A stretch of DNA of 64,000 nucleotides from NCBI RefSeq assembly GCF_027943255.1, contig NC_072893.1, positions 29,286,001 through 29,350,000 on the forward strand, in the 5' to 3' direction. The notes beneath the pieces are model-generated. The model ran no database searches. It was not told the origin of the DNA and saw only the letters and a program-made list of their open reading frames with translations. This document shows, piece after piece, positions 21,503-32,489 of the stretch (position 1 is the first letter of the stretch; every line of letters begins with the position of its first letter). The position numbers and the translations under genes are program-made. Origin of the DNA: Anastrepha obliqua (Eukaryota > Arthropoda > Insecta > Diptera > Tephritidae).

Positions 21503-22334
21503 AAGGGTTTTCCAATAAGAGGTGTTATTTTGATAAAACAAGCAATGGTTTCGTATACATAAACTTTGTCCACATCAATACCATCCAATTCCGGCCGTAA
21601 AAAATCGTTAGCCATCTCTGGATAGCGCAATCCATTCACTGTAACTGTTGCCCCAGCTTCATTTTCGAAAAAGTTAGGTCCAATGACTCCGCCGGACCAT
21701 AAACCGCACCAAGCAGTCGCACGTTGAGGATAGAGAGGCTTTACAACAATAACTCTTGGATTTTCTGAGCCCCAGTTCCCACTATTTTGCTTGTTGACGA
21801 AGCCACCGAGGTGGAAATAGGCTTCATCACTCAAGATGGTTTTTCGATGGAATTTCGGATCATTTTCATGCATTTCAACGACCCAATCAGCAAAGACACG
21901 ACGTTGTTGATGATCGGCCGGCTTGAACTCTTGTGTTAACTGGACTTTATAAGACCCAAATCTTTATGCAAAATACGGTGTAATGACGTTTGTGGAATGC
22001 CTAATTCCAAAGAACGACGAGGAATGGACAAACCTGGGTTTTCTTCAACACTTTCGGCTACAACATCAATATTTTCGATTTTCGGCTGTTCTTGAGCGAC
22101 GTGCACAGGTTTTATTCTGCACATCACTAACTTGTCCCAACAGCTCGAATTCGCTCACCAAATTCTGTATTGCGGCCCGACAAGGTGCTTCACGATGATC
22201 TAACAATGTTCGAGTTTTACGAACCATCTCTGCGAAATTTTCACCATTTTTATAATAAATTTTAATAATTTCAATGCGTTGTTTAAGCGCGTAGTTTCTA
22301 TTTTCAAAATAACACCTGTTATTGGAAAACTCTT
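21503..22334 (-). mobile_element. Internally deleted DDE transposon
   Basis: 832 bp between TA dinucleotides, with about 30-bp inverted ends (AAGGGTTTTCCAATAAGAGG on the left; the right end differs at only a few positions). It encodes part of a DDE_3-type transposase of the IS630-Tc1-mariner group on the minus strand. The second half of the catalytic domain is missing, which explains the short length. Confidence 0.88.
21530..22300 (-). pseudogene. DDE_3-type transposase, C-terminal deletion
   Basis: N-terminal helix-turn-helix region (QRIEIIKIYYKNGENFAEMV near 22290, then SLELGIPQTSLHRILHKDLG near 22000). Next come KTILSDEAYFHLGGFVN with the first catalytic Asp near 21835, then AWCGLWSGGVIGPNFFENEAG and VNGLRYPEMANDFLRPELDG. 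The frame then jumps to the 3' terminal region, so the second and third catalytic residues are absent. Frameshifts near 22070 and 21930. A fragment of the same protein family lies at 35497-35745. Confidence 0.82.
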
Positions 22335-22641
22335 TATTTTCGACATTCTCAGGGAAAGAACATACAACTCATTTTGATGAGATTCGTATATATATACATA
22401 TACACTAGGCATTAAGGGGTCCCGGTGATCTAGAGCACGACATTTTAGAATATTTTCGGGATTTTGTTTTTTACAATAAAAAAAATGAAAAAAGATATTT
22501 AAATTTTTTAGGCTTTTTATTTAACTTCTTTTATAATACATACAAAAATGAAAAAAAAATTTTGGCTCTTTTATTTATCTGAAGCACAAAAACCAAAAGA
22601 ATTATTAATCAGTATGACTGTAGCGGAGGATTTGGCAACAA
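22335..22641. other. Gene-free stretch
   Basis: About 300 bp of A+T-rich DNA between the DDE element and a SINE. No signal seen. Confidence 0.5.
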
Positions 22642-22815
22642 CGCCGCGTAGTCGAATGGATTGGTGCGTGACTACCAGGAATTCAGAGGGAACGTAGGTT
22701 CGAATCTCGGTGAAACACCAAAATTAAGAAAAACATTTTTCTGATAGCGGTCGCCCCTTGGCAAGCAATGGCAAACCTCGGAGTATATTTCTGCTATGAA
22801 AAAGCTCAAATTTCG
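22642..22815 (+). repeat. tRNA-derived SINE, copy 2 (3' truncated)
   Basis: Plus orientation. Head CGTAGTCGAATGGATTGGTG, B box GGTTCGAATCTC at about 22690-22701, then the GCGGTCGCCCCTTGGCAAGC and CATGA/CTATGAAAAAGCTC body. It stops after the GAAAAAGCTC motif, so the conserved 3' domain (GTTCGGAGTCGGC to GTACGCGCC) is missing. Confidence 0.88.
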
Positions 22816-22869
22816 ATTTTTTTGTGGCGATATGTTGGTACCCATGTCTCTCACTCATGCCGATGATTT

Positions 22870-24035
22870 CGGCCATTTTCAATGTTCAGTTAATTGTTGA
22901 CAGCTGCTTTGCTTGCACGTTTTTCGGCTCGTCTTCGATTTTTACATATTCAAAAAGATGAATCAAAGAACCTGTATCAAAATTTGTGTGAAAAACGAAA
23001 TTAAGTGCGCGGATGCATTCCGAATCATTCCGTTGACTGTGTCATACGAAGAAGCTACTTTGGACCAAAGCAACGTTTATCGGTAGTACAAAATGTTCTC
23101 AGAAGACCGAGAAGATGTGAACGACGAAAAGCGTGTCGGACGCTCGAGCGAAAAAATCGATGAAGTGAACAAAATGGTATTAGCCAATCGTCGAATCACT
23201 ATTAGAGAAGATGCTGAGGACCTAGACATATCAGTTGGTTCGTGCTATTCGATTTTTTTTTCAATGATTTGGGCATGAGACGGGTCGCCACAAAATTCGT
23301 TCCAAAACTGCTCAATTTCGACTAAACGCAGCATCGCATGAACACTGCTAATGAGATGTTGGTATCTGAACTCTGTCCGCGACGACTCAAATTTGCTCCA
23401 GAGGGTCATAACTGGTGATGAATAGTGGGTTTATGGTTAGGACGTGGAAACCAAAGCTCAATCATCTTAATGGAAGCTGCCGCACGAACCAAGACCGAAA
23501 AAAGCACGCCAAGTTCGGTCGAATGTAAAAGTTTTGCGTACCGTTTTCTTCGATTGTAGGGGCGTTGTGCATCATGAGTTCTTGCCACAGAGTAAAACGG
23601 TCAATAAGGAATATTACCTGCAAGTTATGCGCAATTTGCGAGAAGCAATCCGCCAGAAACGAGAAACTCCCGGATTTGCGGAAGAACAAAAATTGGCAAT
23701 TGCATCAGGATACCGCCCCTGCTCACACATCGTTGCTTGTGCGCGACTTTTTGACTTTTTGGCCAAAAACAACCCACTAATGATGCCACAGCCACCGTAT
23801 TCCCCAGATCTGGCCCCCCGTGACTTTTTCTTGTTCCTGAAACTGAAGATGCCCATGAAAGGACGACGCTACGCTACGATTGACGAGATAAAGACGGCAT
23901 CGAAGGAGGAGCTGAACAAGATAAAGATTTTTAAAGTGCTTCGAAGATTGATAAAAACGTTAGCACAAGTGCATAATATCTCAAGGGGATTACTTTGAAG
24001 GGCGCAAAATAGATATTAATGAATAAATAAATAAT
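22870..24035 (+). mobile_element. Decayed mariner element
   Basis: Plus-strand mariner body with 5' leader, broken transposase and AATAAA-rich 3' end. I could not identify both terminal inverted repeats, so the limits are approximate. It follows the truncated SINE at 22642 and precedes a MITE at 24070. Confidence 0.75.
22958..24026 (+). pseudogene. mariner transposase, heavily broken
   Basis: Starts MNQRTCIKICVKNEIKCADAF at the ATG at 22958. Recognisable parts in order: NVYR-YKMFSEDREDVNDEKR, KINEV-type linker, ANRRITIREDAEDLDIS, then RVITGDE with the first catalytic Asp near 23415 followed by a TAG, SNVKVLRTVFFDCRGVVHHEF near 23515-23580, LHQDTAPAHTS with the second Asp near 23700 (shifted frame), and YSPDLAPRDFFLF with the third near 23820. 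At least five frameshifts or stops are present. The C-terminus GDYFEGRKIDI ends at 24026. It is a different mariner lineage from the other copies in the window. Confidence 0.85.
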
Positions 24036-24069
24036 TTTTGAAAAAACACAAATTTGGCGATCTCGTATG

Positions 24070-24297
24070 CAGTGTACTGTCTTTTAAGCGGACACCTAAG
24101 AGACTGAAAAAGAGACTGTCAGCTTATGAGAAAAGTGTAAAAAAAGTTAATATATGTTATGAGAGAGAATTAAGGTGCTATGGGAAGGTTGTCCGCTCAA
24201 GAGGAAAACATTTTTTTTTTTAATTTTTAAGTGTTTTTGATATGTACTGAAAAATTTGTCCGCTTAAGCGAGGTGTCCGTTAGGAGAAAGTACACTG
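24070..24297. mobile_element. 228-bp MITE with CAGTGTACT ends
   Basis: The ends CAGTGTACTGTC and GAAAGTACACTG are inverted repeats. The match extends inward through TTAAGCGGACACCT (left) and AGGTGTCCG (right). A TA follows the right end; the left flank reads TG, so one duplication may be mutated. The motif TTGTCCGCTYAAG occurs twice inside. No coding frame. The terminus form and TA suggest a Tc1-mariner-group MITE. Confidence 0.75.
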
Positions 24298-24529
24298 TAT
24301 TTTAACCATTTTTTCCATGTTTTTTAAAACAACTTATACCAGCACATGAAAACTTTAGGAGGACGTAAAAACGATATTCGAGCTAACTTTTGCAGATCCA
24401 TCGAGCATTTTACTGCTGCATAAATATAATTTTAGAAAATATAGTATTAACAAAGTCCGGTCTGGTTTTAGTTGCCATAAAATTGTCGCACAGTGTTGCT
24501 TTTTTTGTTTTTAAAGGGCTTAAGGCCAT

Positions 24530-25115
24530 AGCAGCCATAGCTTTTTTCTTTTTTTCCCCTTGTTCACTCCTCTCGGGAGCAAAGGGCCGCGACAAGACTT
24601 TTCCATCGTATACGGTTCTGGGCTGTTCTTTTTCCACCGTCCATGAGATGTCGGCATCTGCTAGTTCGCGCAACATCGACCTTCTACAAGTGTTTTTTTG
24701 GTCGACCGCAACCTCAGCTTCCTTGCGGGTTCCAGTCTAGTGCCATTCTCGTAATGCTATCTGGTGGTTTTTTAAATGTGTGACCTATCCATTGTCTTTC
24801 TCTGCGTTTGATTTGCCTAAGGATGAGCTCCTCATTTGTTAATCTCCACAGTACGTCGTTACTGATGGTGTTTGGCCAGAATATTCTGCAGATGATGCGG
24901 AGGCATTTATTGACGAAAGATTGTAGCCTCTGGAGGCCAGACATGTTTCGCTTCCGTGCAACAATACGGACTTTACGCATGAGCCGAATATTCGTAGTTT
25001 AGTACGCCTGGAGATTTGCGAACTCCCCCATACTGGACGAATGGCCCAAATGAAACCTTTGCTTTGTTTAGCCTGCAGTTGACATCTTCATCTACTCCAC
25101 CATCTGCCGTGCAGC
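24530..25115 (-). pseudogene. RTE/craniata-like LINE, C-terminal part
   Basis: Minus strand. From high to low coordinates: GGVDEDVNCRLNKAKVSFG near 25080, a degraded SPYCCTEAKH block, then QSFVNKCLRIICRIFWPNTI, RERQWIGHTFKKPPDSITR and ALDWNPQG near 24720, and finally AQNRIRWKSLVAALCS near 24600. This is the region after the RT palm of a non-LTR retrotransposon. The order resembles the fragments at 39290 and 30290, but the family differs. Frames are broken and the 3' tail is not clear. Confidence 0.72.
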
Positions 25116-26255
25116 CGTGGCTCTTACCTTACTTATATTTTTTTTTTAGACTTCGGTTTAATAATAAAACAAAATAAAATAAAATAAATACTTCGTCAAA
25201 GTATTGAGGGGCTTGAGCATGCAAACTTAATTCCAGCAAGCACGAACATAATTCCGATAAAATGAGAACCAGTCGAAAAATTAAAATGTTCCTATTTCTG
25301 GAGCATCTTCCAGTATTCGCTAGCTTGGCTTACCCAGCGCACAGTTTCTATCGAATGTATTCCGGCTAAAAATGAATAATGGAATATGTTTTGTAGCGCA
25401 AGTTTAATCTGTAAAAAAAATCGAACCGCCCTAATGCACATATAATGTGACTAATATATATATTTGTAAATTTGTGCAACGTGCGCTGTCGCCGTCTTCT
25501 ATGGCAATACATTTAACATTTTCAAAGTATTTTTCGCTTATGCGGAAAAACGTGTCAAATGCTGATTGTTGTTACAAATTCTCAAATTACAGTCTTTTAA
25601 TTCAATTCCTGTTTTTCACTGCGAAGCGCATTAGCGTTTTTGTTTTTGTTTGAAAAATTTTCCCCTATATGTAACAAATTCTTCACATTAACTCAGTGCC
25701 ATAAGCATAAGGATGGATATGAATTACAAATAAATCATTTTGCAGGTGAAAATGCGGTCGCGATGCCAAATGGCGAGCAACTAAACGACGAGGGGGAGGT
25801 TGGGCGGTGGCGGTAGCGGTGGTGCAATCAAGGTGTTGTCTCATTTGCGCTGCGCGTGCGTGTTTTTTCACTTATTAAGCAGATTAGTTTGCCACCCAGG
25901 TGTGTGAATATGTACCCATGTGGGTGTGTATGTACATACATACATACATATGAATTTGAATGAAAGCGCGAATTTTAGCTAGAAATGTACATACACACAT
26001 ACATATCCAAGTGTACGTATGCAATTATGAAAACCAAGCAAATAAAACAAAAAAAGACAATTTGAATTTTTGGAACAAAAAGGAATTTCACGGAGAAAAT
26101 AATTAGTAGATAAAGCAGTGTACAATCAGCAATGTAGATGAAGGACGTTAGAATAGCTGGGCGAAGCTTATTTGGCAATCCTAACGCAATCAGTGATATC
26201 TCATGAAGGGAAGGCGATCGAAAACATCAGAAGAAAATTTAAAATTTTATAAATA
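25116..26255. other. Gene-free stretch with TACA microsatellite
   Basis: Mixed DNA. A TACATACA run lies at about 25927-25951. No convincing coding frame. The frame at 25683-25871 is driven by local composition. Confidence 0.5.
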
Positions 26256-26259
26256 ACTA

Positions 26260-26930
26260 GCATTTCCCAGTGGGCTTCGCACCACCATACATAAAATGTT
26301 TTTTTTATATCGCAAGAAATTTTTCATATTAAGTTTTCTTTATAGAACTCGTAAAATGTTTAAACAGTTGAATTAGTTGATTTTTTCATTCAACATACTT
26401 TCTAAAGATGTCACAATAGCCTTTTCTGTACTTTTTTAAAATTTGATTGTGGTGGTCACCTATATACAGGTAAGGTGAAAGAGCCGATAAAAACTTGTAA
26501 TTAAACTTTGATTCTTTACTTTCCATTTCAATTTTTTACGCTAAATAAATTATGCTAAAATATATAAATTAAGTTAAAAATGTTTTTCCGGTTCCTTGAA
26601 TGCTCCAGTTTTTATTATAATTTCGTCCAAAAATAATATTAACATAATACACTTACAACCACAACAGTACAACTCATAAGCGGTACGCTCATAAGCGGCT
26701 GTGTATTTGTTGTTGTTTTTCCCATATAGGCATTTCGTATGAGAGGAAACTATTACTCACATAAAATGTCATAACTCAGGAACGGCTGCACCGATTTCAA
26801 TCAAACTTCACACAAACCACCTCCTCAAAAATAGAAAAGAACTCTAAAATTTTTGTGTTAATCGGTTTGGCGGTTCTTGAGTTATAAGATTACCAAGGAA
26901 ATGTAACTTCTTTTTATATATATAGATTTA
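26260..26930. repeat. Probable dispersed repeat, unclassified
   Basis: Starts near CTAGCATTTCCCAGTGGGCTTCGC and ends near ACTTCTTTTTATATATATAG. The right half contains GGAACGGCTGCACCGATTTC and GTTCTTGAGTTATAAGATTA, a composition typical of abundant insect repeats. Only one copy is in the window, so repetitiveness is inferred from familiarity and not shown here. Confidence 0.4.
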
Positions 26931-27234
26931 GTTAAAGGAAAATTCGTAATTTCTTAAACCTGGTAAAATTAATTTATTATCCCATGGCAACATAATTTTT
27001 GTGAGTTATTGAGCATACAGACCCGAATATTCGTATATAAACCTCCTAAATGGCGCTAGCATCGAGATATTTTCATATTCATATTCATATTTACTATTCG
27101 ATTCAATTCATATAATTTGTCAAGGAATAAAAAAGGATCATATTCCAATACGAATACATTAAGAAATATGAAATAATAACAATGTGTTTCGAAAAATGTA
27201 CCTCTTAGATGCCGTTTGGAACAATAGCTATGTA
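26931..27234. other. Gene-free stretch
   Basis: A+T-rich, with TTCATATTCATATTCATA near 27072. No gene seen. Confidence 0.5.
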
Positions 27235-27956
27235 CAGTGACGGTCAAAATAAGTTTAGGCTATTGAAAAAACATTAATTTTTTAACAATATCAAGACGTC
27301 ATATTACAAAGTATTGATTATTTATTTATTTTGGTAAAAAAAACTTAAAAAAACTTAAAAAAAACAATTAAATAAAAAAAACTTAAATTAAATTTAACAA
27401 ATTATATTAAAAAAAGTGAATTAAAAAAAATTATATATATAAAACAAAATAAATTTTAAAAAATTATATAAAAAAAAAAAAAAAAAATTAAAAAATTATA
27501 ATTTTTATAAATAATATAAAAATTTTAATTTTTTTATTTCTTGTTTTTTAATTTAAATTTTTTTTTAATTTCTGTTTTATATGTATGTATATATAATTGG
27601 CGCGTACACCCGTTTTGGGTGTTTGGCCGAGCTCCTCCTCTTATTTGTGGTGTGCGTCTTGATGTTGTTCCACAAATGGAGGAACCTTCAGTTTCAAGCC
27701 GACTCCGAACGGCAGATATTTTTTTTATGAGGTGCTTTTTCATGGCAGAAATACAATCGGAGGGGTGAACGCTATTAGAAAAATGTTTTTTAATTTCGAT
27801 GTTTAACCGAGATTCGAACCTACGTTCACTCTGTAAATTCCGAAGAGTAATCACGCACCAACCCATTCGGCTACGGCGGCCGCCGCCTGTTTTACTAAAA
27901 TAAATAAATAGTCAAGACTTTGTAATATGCCGCCTTGCTTTATTTGACCGTCGCTG
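27235..27956. mobile_element. Tc1-type non-autonomous element containing a SINE
   Basis: Ends CAGTGACGGTCAAAATAAG (left) and the inverted CTTTATTTGACCGTCGCTG (right), flanked by TA at 27233-27234 and 27957-27958. The inner arms also match (GTCATATTACAAAGTATTGA against its inverted counterpart near 27910). The centre is A/T low-complexity plus a 290-bp SINE. There is no transposase frame, so it needs one in trans. Confidence 0.85.
27595..27890 (-). repeat. tRNA-derived SINE, copy 3 (nearly complete)
   Basis: Minus orientation, inside the Tc1-type element. Head near 27885 (CGTAGCCGAATGGGTTGGTG), B box GGTTCGAATCTC near 27812-27823, body with CCGTTCGGAGTCGGC and GGAACAACATCAAGACGCAC, and 3' end GTGTACGCGCCAATTA near 27595 followed by an A/T tail. 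Confidence 0.92.
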
Positions 27957-28209
27957 TATACATATAAAACTATATCCCTGTTTGTTTACTTGATTTTTCT
28001 AACTGCAAACCTATACCATTCACTTAAGCGCGATGAAATTTCGATGAATATTTTTGCGCATGCCCGGAAAGATTTATGCGCATTTTTGGTTTCTTCGCCA
28101 GGTGACGCTGCGTCGACATATTTAAAGAAGCTGTATTTATGATCCATTCTAGAATTCCTATTTCTTAAAAGAAAAGAAATATCTAAGAAGAAATTCGTCC
28201 AGCAGGATG
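27957..28209. other. Gene-free stretch
   Basis: No recognisable gene; the frame at 27986-28216 has no domain. Confidence 0.45.
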
Positions 28210-28704
28210 GTCCCATATTTGCTTCAGCCGTACTTCATGGAACTAAATCTAAGCTGGTTAAATGTTTTAAGATACTACGAATTTTCAAAGATCTCTCGAT
28301 CTCTGAGTATTTTTTCCGAGATATCCGGCAAATTATGAGGACGCTCGAAAACTTAAACGCGTTTTTCTTGAAAATATGGTTTCGAAATTGGTGACCATTG
28401 TAATTCAAAAACCCGTCGATGGATTTGAATAAAGTTTTATGAATATTCAGTTTATTGTAGGCAGAAAAAAACTTTTACTTGGAGGAGGAATTTTTGTTTG
28501 TCCAGATTTTCTCTGATTGAATTTAGTTGGCCCAGTACAAACTTTTGGGCTAGAACTACTTGTGAGAGAGGGTCCACCAAGATGGCTATAACTTTATCCG
28601 AAATTAAATTTTTTTAAATTTTTTCTGTATTATTAGCTATATAAAATTGCTAACGAAAAAAATTATAAAAAACGCCAATTTTTCATGCCTATGACTATCC
28701 CCAA
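28210..28704. repeat. Diverged relative of the TTAA-flanked G-tract elements
   Basis: Shares the motif pattern AACGCGTTTTTCTTGAAA followed by a GGTTTCGAAATTGG-like block with the elements at 29203 and 33735. It ends in CCCCAACCCTTAAG, resembling their C-tract plus TTAA right end. A matching left end was not found, so it may be truncated. Confidence 0.45.
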
Positions 28705-29198
28705 CCCTTAAGAGCATGTTCATATGTGACAAAAGAGGTTAGGCAGGCGTAAAACGAAGACGTGGCCATTTTATAAAATAACTTAAGATATCGCCAGAAA
28801 ACCAATATCTAAAGTTCCGGAGCTTTGTAACTAAACGACTGTGTGAAAAATCTTGCTCTTGGGACAGGGAATACCATGAGCAGATGAGAGATATAATAAA
28901 CGAAATTCACTTAACAGGCACCGTCCGCTGTAACTTTGAATCCTTTTTTGCATTAATGTCCAGAAATTTGTCTACACAGTTGATTCGATGAAAACTGAGT
29001 GAGATAAATATGTAGTTAAAAAGAGACGCGTGCTCCTTCACACAAAGGTAAGTTGAAACTTGAAACACGTTTTTTTAAAACTCAATTTTAATAATAATCC
29101 AAGGGTTCTTTTTATGCAAAACTTTTGTTTTAAACAGCTGTAAAATTAACTTTTTTTAATAAAAATTAAACTTTCATCTTTCATATGTCACTACTTTG
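28705..29198. other. Gene-free stretch
   Basis: No coding region or repeat recognised. Confidence 0.5.
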
Positions 29199-29202
29199 TT
29201 AA

Positions 29203-29924
29203 GGGGGGGGGTAGGGTCACAAAATCGAAATTTTTTTTCTTCACTCATCTTATAGTAAATCATTTCAAGAATGTTGTGTCAAAATTTTAAGTGGATCGGA
29301 GCAGAACTCTCAAAGTTATAGCCTTTGTAGGCACTCTACCTCGAATGCGGAGCATCGATAATTTCTCAGAGTCATTTTTTCAAACGCGTTTTTCCCGAAA
29401 CGACTTCTTAAAAGTCGGTGCCAATCACAACTCCGAAACTATTCAACCGATTCTTTTGGCACACGTTTTCTAAATCAAAAATACCTCCCCCCTACACTGT
29501 TTTTTTTTTATTTTTTGTTTTTTAAGGTTGTTTTCCACTTACAAATATGGCGAAATTTTTCGCCAAAAATGCTCGTTTTACGTTTTTTTGCCACCAAAAC
29601 TACAAAAATGAAAAAAAAAATTTTACTAATGTAGGGGGGAGCATTACGTCATACATTAACTGAAAAATTCGACTTTTTTAGGTTCAGATGATTCTACGAC
29701 GAATGCCGATTGGCACCGCAGAGCACCTCTCGAAAAACATATCTCCAAAAAAACTCTGTCATGGGCTTATTTGTCAATATTTTATTATTAATATTTTTTA
29801 AAAACTTATTGAAAAGATGTACAATAACATGTAACTGATTTTATTAAAGTATCTTAAGCCATATTTCTGTAAAAAATTCACAAAAAAAGTGTTTTTTTTT
29901 TTAGCGCTAAACCCTACCTCCCCC
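29203..29924. mobile_element. TTAA-flanked non-autonomous element, copy A
   Basis: 722 bp between TTAA at 29199-29202 and 29925-29928. Left end GGGGGGGGGTAGGGT; right end ACCCTACCTCCCCC, its inverted match. Internal CCTCCCCCCTACACTG (about 29486) and GTAGGGGGGAGC (about 29631) form a second, inner inverted pair. There is no transposase frame. TTAA duplication is typical of piggyBac and Sola3 elements, but the G-tract terminus is unlike the CCC start of piggyBac, so the superfamily is left open. Confidence 0.7.
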
Positions 29925-29928
29925 TTAA

Positions 29929-30289
29929 ATACCTATATATATATATTTTTGGTAAATCCTTCGATTAATTGCTAAATAATCTTTCAATAAAAGTAAATTC
30001 ATTTCATTTTTGCATGCCACGAGAACCAGATCTGCAAATTTTGGTCACCACAAAACATGTTTTTACGGAGGATGTTCCTTTGATCGCCCATAACTCTTAC
30101 TTTTTTCACATAATTCTTTTTTTATTTGTTTTTTATTTGAGGCTCAAATTATGTGCTTTTTGATAATAAATCGTTGTTATGAAAATATTCAATAATTTTA
30201 TTTTCGCATTCTTATATTCTGAGCTCAAGGCCGATTTAACAATAAAACAACAAATTAAAACCATTGTTATAATATCATCTTCATCATCA
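29929..30289. other. Gene-free stretch
   Basis: About 360 bp of mostly A+T-rich DNA. No feature seen. Confidence 0.5.
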
Positions 30290-30880
30290 TCAAGTAGCGA
30301 TTCGGGCTCAGAGTGAAATTTAGCTTCGTCCACAATCCTCTTCCATTCTACACAATTCATAGCAATAGCCTCCTAGCTTCTTACTCATAGCTTTTTCAAA
30401 CCAGCTATGACTTGGCCAAACCAGATTAACCTTGGGCGTCCTCTAGCACGGGTCATTGGGGAATTTGCTTATAAAAAATATTTTTAAGGACGATTGTTCT
30501 TCATGCCATGCTGTCCGTGACAGGAAATTTCAAAGGGATTCAGCTTTGTTGTACAACTACTTTTCCGGTAGTGTTATTTAGAGTTGACATGACCAACTGA
30601 ATGAATTTTCCGCTGATACCCAAATCCGGATTTATCGCGGTGAAACACTGTCGAAAGCTTGCTTGAAGTTTACAAAAAGTATTGTTATTATATTATATTT
30701 GTCGATATTCCGATCACACTTAGAAATCATGTTCAGGAACTCTTGGCTGTGACCGGTCATACAAAATAAAAACATTTTGAAGAAAGCCTTTTTTCCTAAA
30801 CAGCATTTTGCATATTTCCGAAACACTATTTGAATTTCGAACTTAGTGCAATTCGGACGCAGCAAATCACATTGTGTAGC
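30290..30880 (-). pseudogene. RTE-like LINE fragment with internal deletion
   Basis: Minus strand. The RT start (NIITILFVNFKQAFDSV, about 30640-30700) is followed, after loss of most of the palm and thumb, by the C-terminal PMTRARGRPRLIWFGQVIAG near 30430 and MNCVEWKRIVDEAKFHSEPE near 30330. A GATGATGA-type run lies at the 3' side (about 30280-30295). The missing catalytic YADD region makes it inactive. Confidence 0.72.
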
Positions 30881-32489
30881 ACCTTGTAAGTTAACTTTTT
30901 AATACAAAACTTTTATTGATTTTTCGAAATAATAATTTCAATTTCATTGCACTTCTCATGGCAGCTTTGAAATTTTTACCAACTGGGCATTTGATGTTCA
31001 TAAATACTTGCTTGCTTATGCTCTTGCGCATGTAAATGTATTTGAATAAGTAACACGAACGCTAAAATGTTTCTAGAATCAAATTAACTCGAAAAGCAAA
31101 CCCCAAATTATGTAGCATTTAAGGTTACTGGAGCAAATTGAAAAGCTCATAAGTGCCCAACTTAAATTGACAAGCGCCCAACGCGATCAGCAACAGCAAC
31201 AACCACAGCAACCGTACGCCCCAATTATCCCCAATTCTACGAAATGACGCGCAAGCATGGAAAATCAACATAACTAGGTTGATGCCTCGAAATCAGCGCA
31301 AAAACCTTGGGTGGACAAGAAAAGAGAAAACGAAAAATTTACACGCACAATTCATATAATAAACTTATTCGGGCTCATTCGAAACGCAAACAACAAACCA
31401 AAGATTTCGAAAGATTATTATTATGTCTGGCCGGTAACTTAACTATTGTTGTATTAGTTTTTTATGTACATGTGTTTGTGGGTACACCTATTCAAAGTAT
31501 GCATTACTCACTTTTTAAGAACATAATTTCTTGCTTCTCTTTTCATAGTTGTCAATTTTTACATTCTACTTTCATAGAAAACTCGTGCTCAACAATCATA
31601 ACAAACGCAACTGGGAATTTATGTCAGCCGAGAGGCCACGAGACGAGCGGGACAATAAACAACAGACGCTGAAGATGACCAAACAAATGGTCACTAAAGA
31701 TCTGTAAATTGTATGTTTGTATGTATTCGTGCAATAATGATTTGTAGAAATGTGGAACAGAGCGAGTTGGTTAGTGGCGAATGCTCATGAAAATGTTTAC
31801 AAGCCATCATTTTTTTTTTTTGTTATACTTTTTTTTTAGTTTTCTTTTTGTGTTGTTGCTGTGGCTGTGGCTTTAATTTAATGCAACTGCTGCAGGCTTT
31901 ATTCGATCCGCTAATTAAAGTTCATAAACTTTTAGGCAATGAAATTTAAGCTTTACAGCAAACAATGAACGCAAAAGCAATGGGAAACAGATGGCGGTTA
32001 AATTGTTGTAAGTTGATGGAAATTCAACCAGACCTATCAATTATTTATTATTTTTTAATGGAAGTTGGAAATTTTATCGCTGTAAAAATATTCTTATATT
32101 CTTTTTTTTTTTTGTAATTTTTGATGCAGCTCGAACTTTACACCAATTTGTGGCACGCGTGGCATACAAATTGTAGTGCTTACAACTTTATAGACAGGAA
32201 AAAAAAATGCGGTGGATTAACCGCAGTCAGATTCATCATCATTTCTAACCTATTCAGACCCAATCAATAAACTTAGGTAAGTTGGGTTGCATGGCTGCCA
32301 ATAAAAAAACCAACTTGGACGAGACATTAAATTCGTCTGTCGTGGTACCATTGCAAGGGGGAACGAGGGAAAGCAGGAAAAAAAAAGAAATAGGTAAGGA
32401 GGTTGGAAAGACAAAAGGTGTTAACCGCTTCGTACTACTGATGCACAATTACCCGGTAAGGATAGCCACCAAATTCGAGAGCTACGGCT
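30881..32489. other. Gene-free stretch
   Basis: Mixed DNA with short A/T and CAACAG patches. Frames at 31307-31672, 32254-32448 and 32282-32512 lack domains. Confidence 0.5.
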
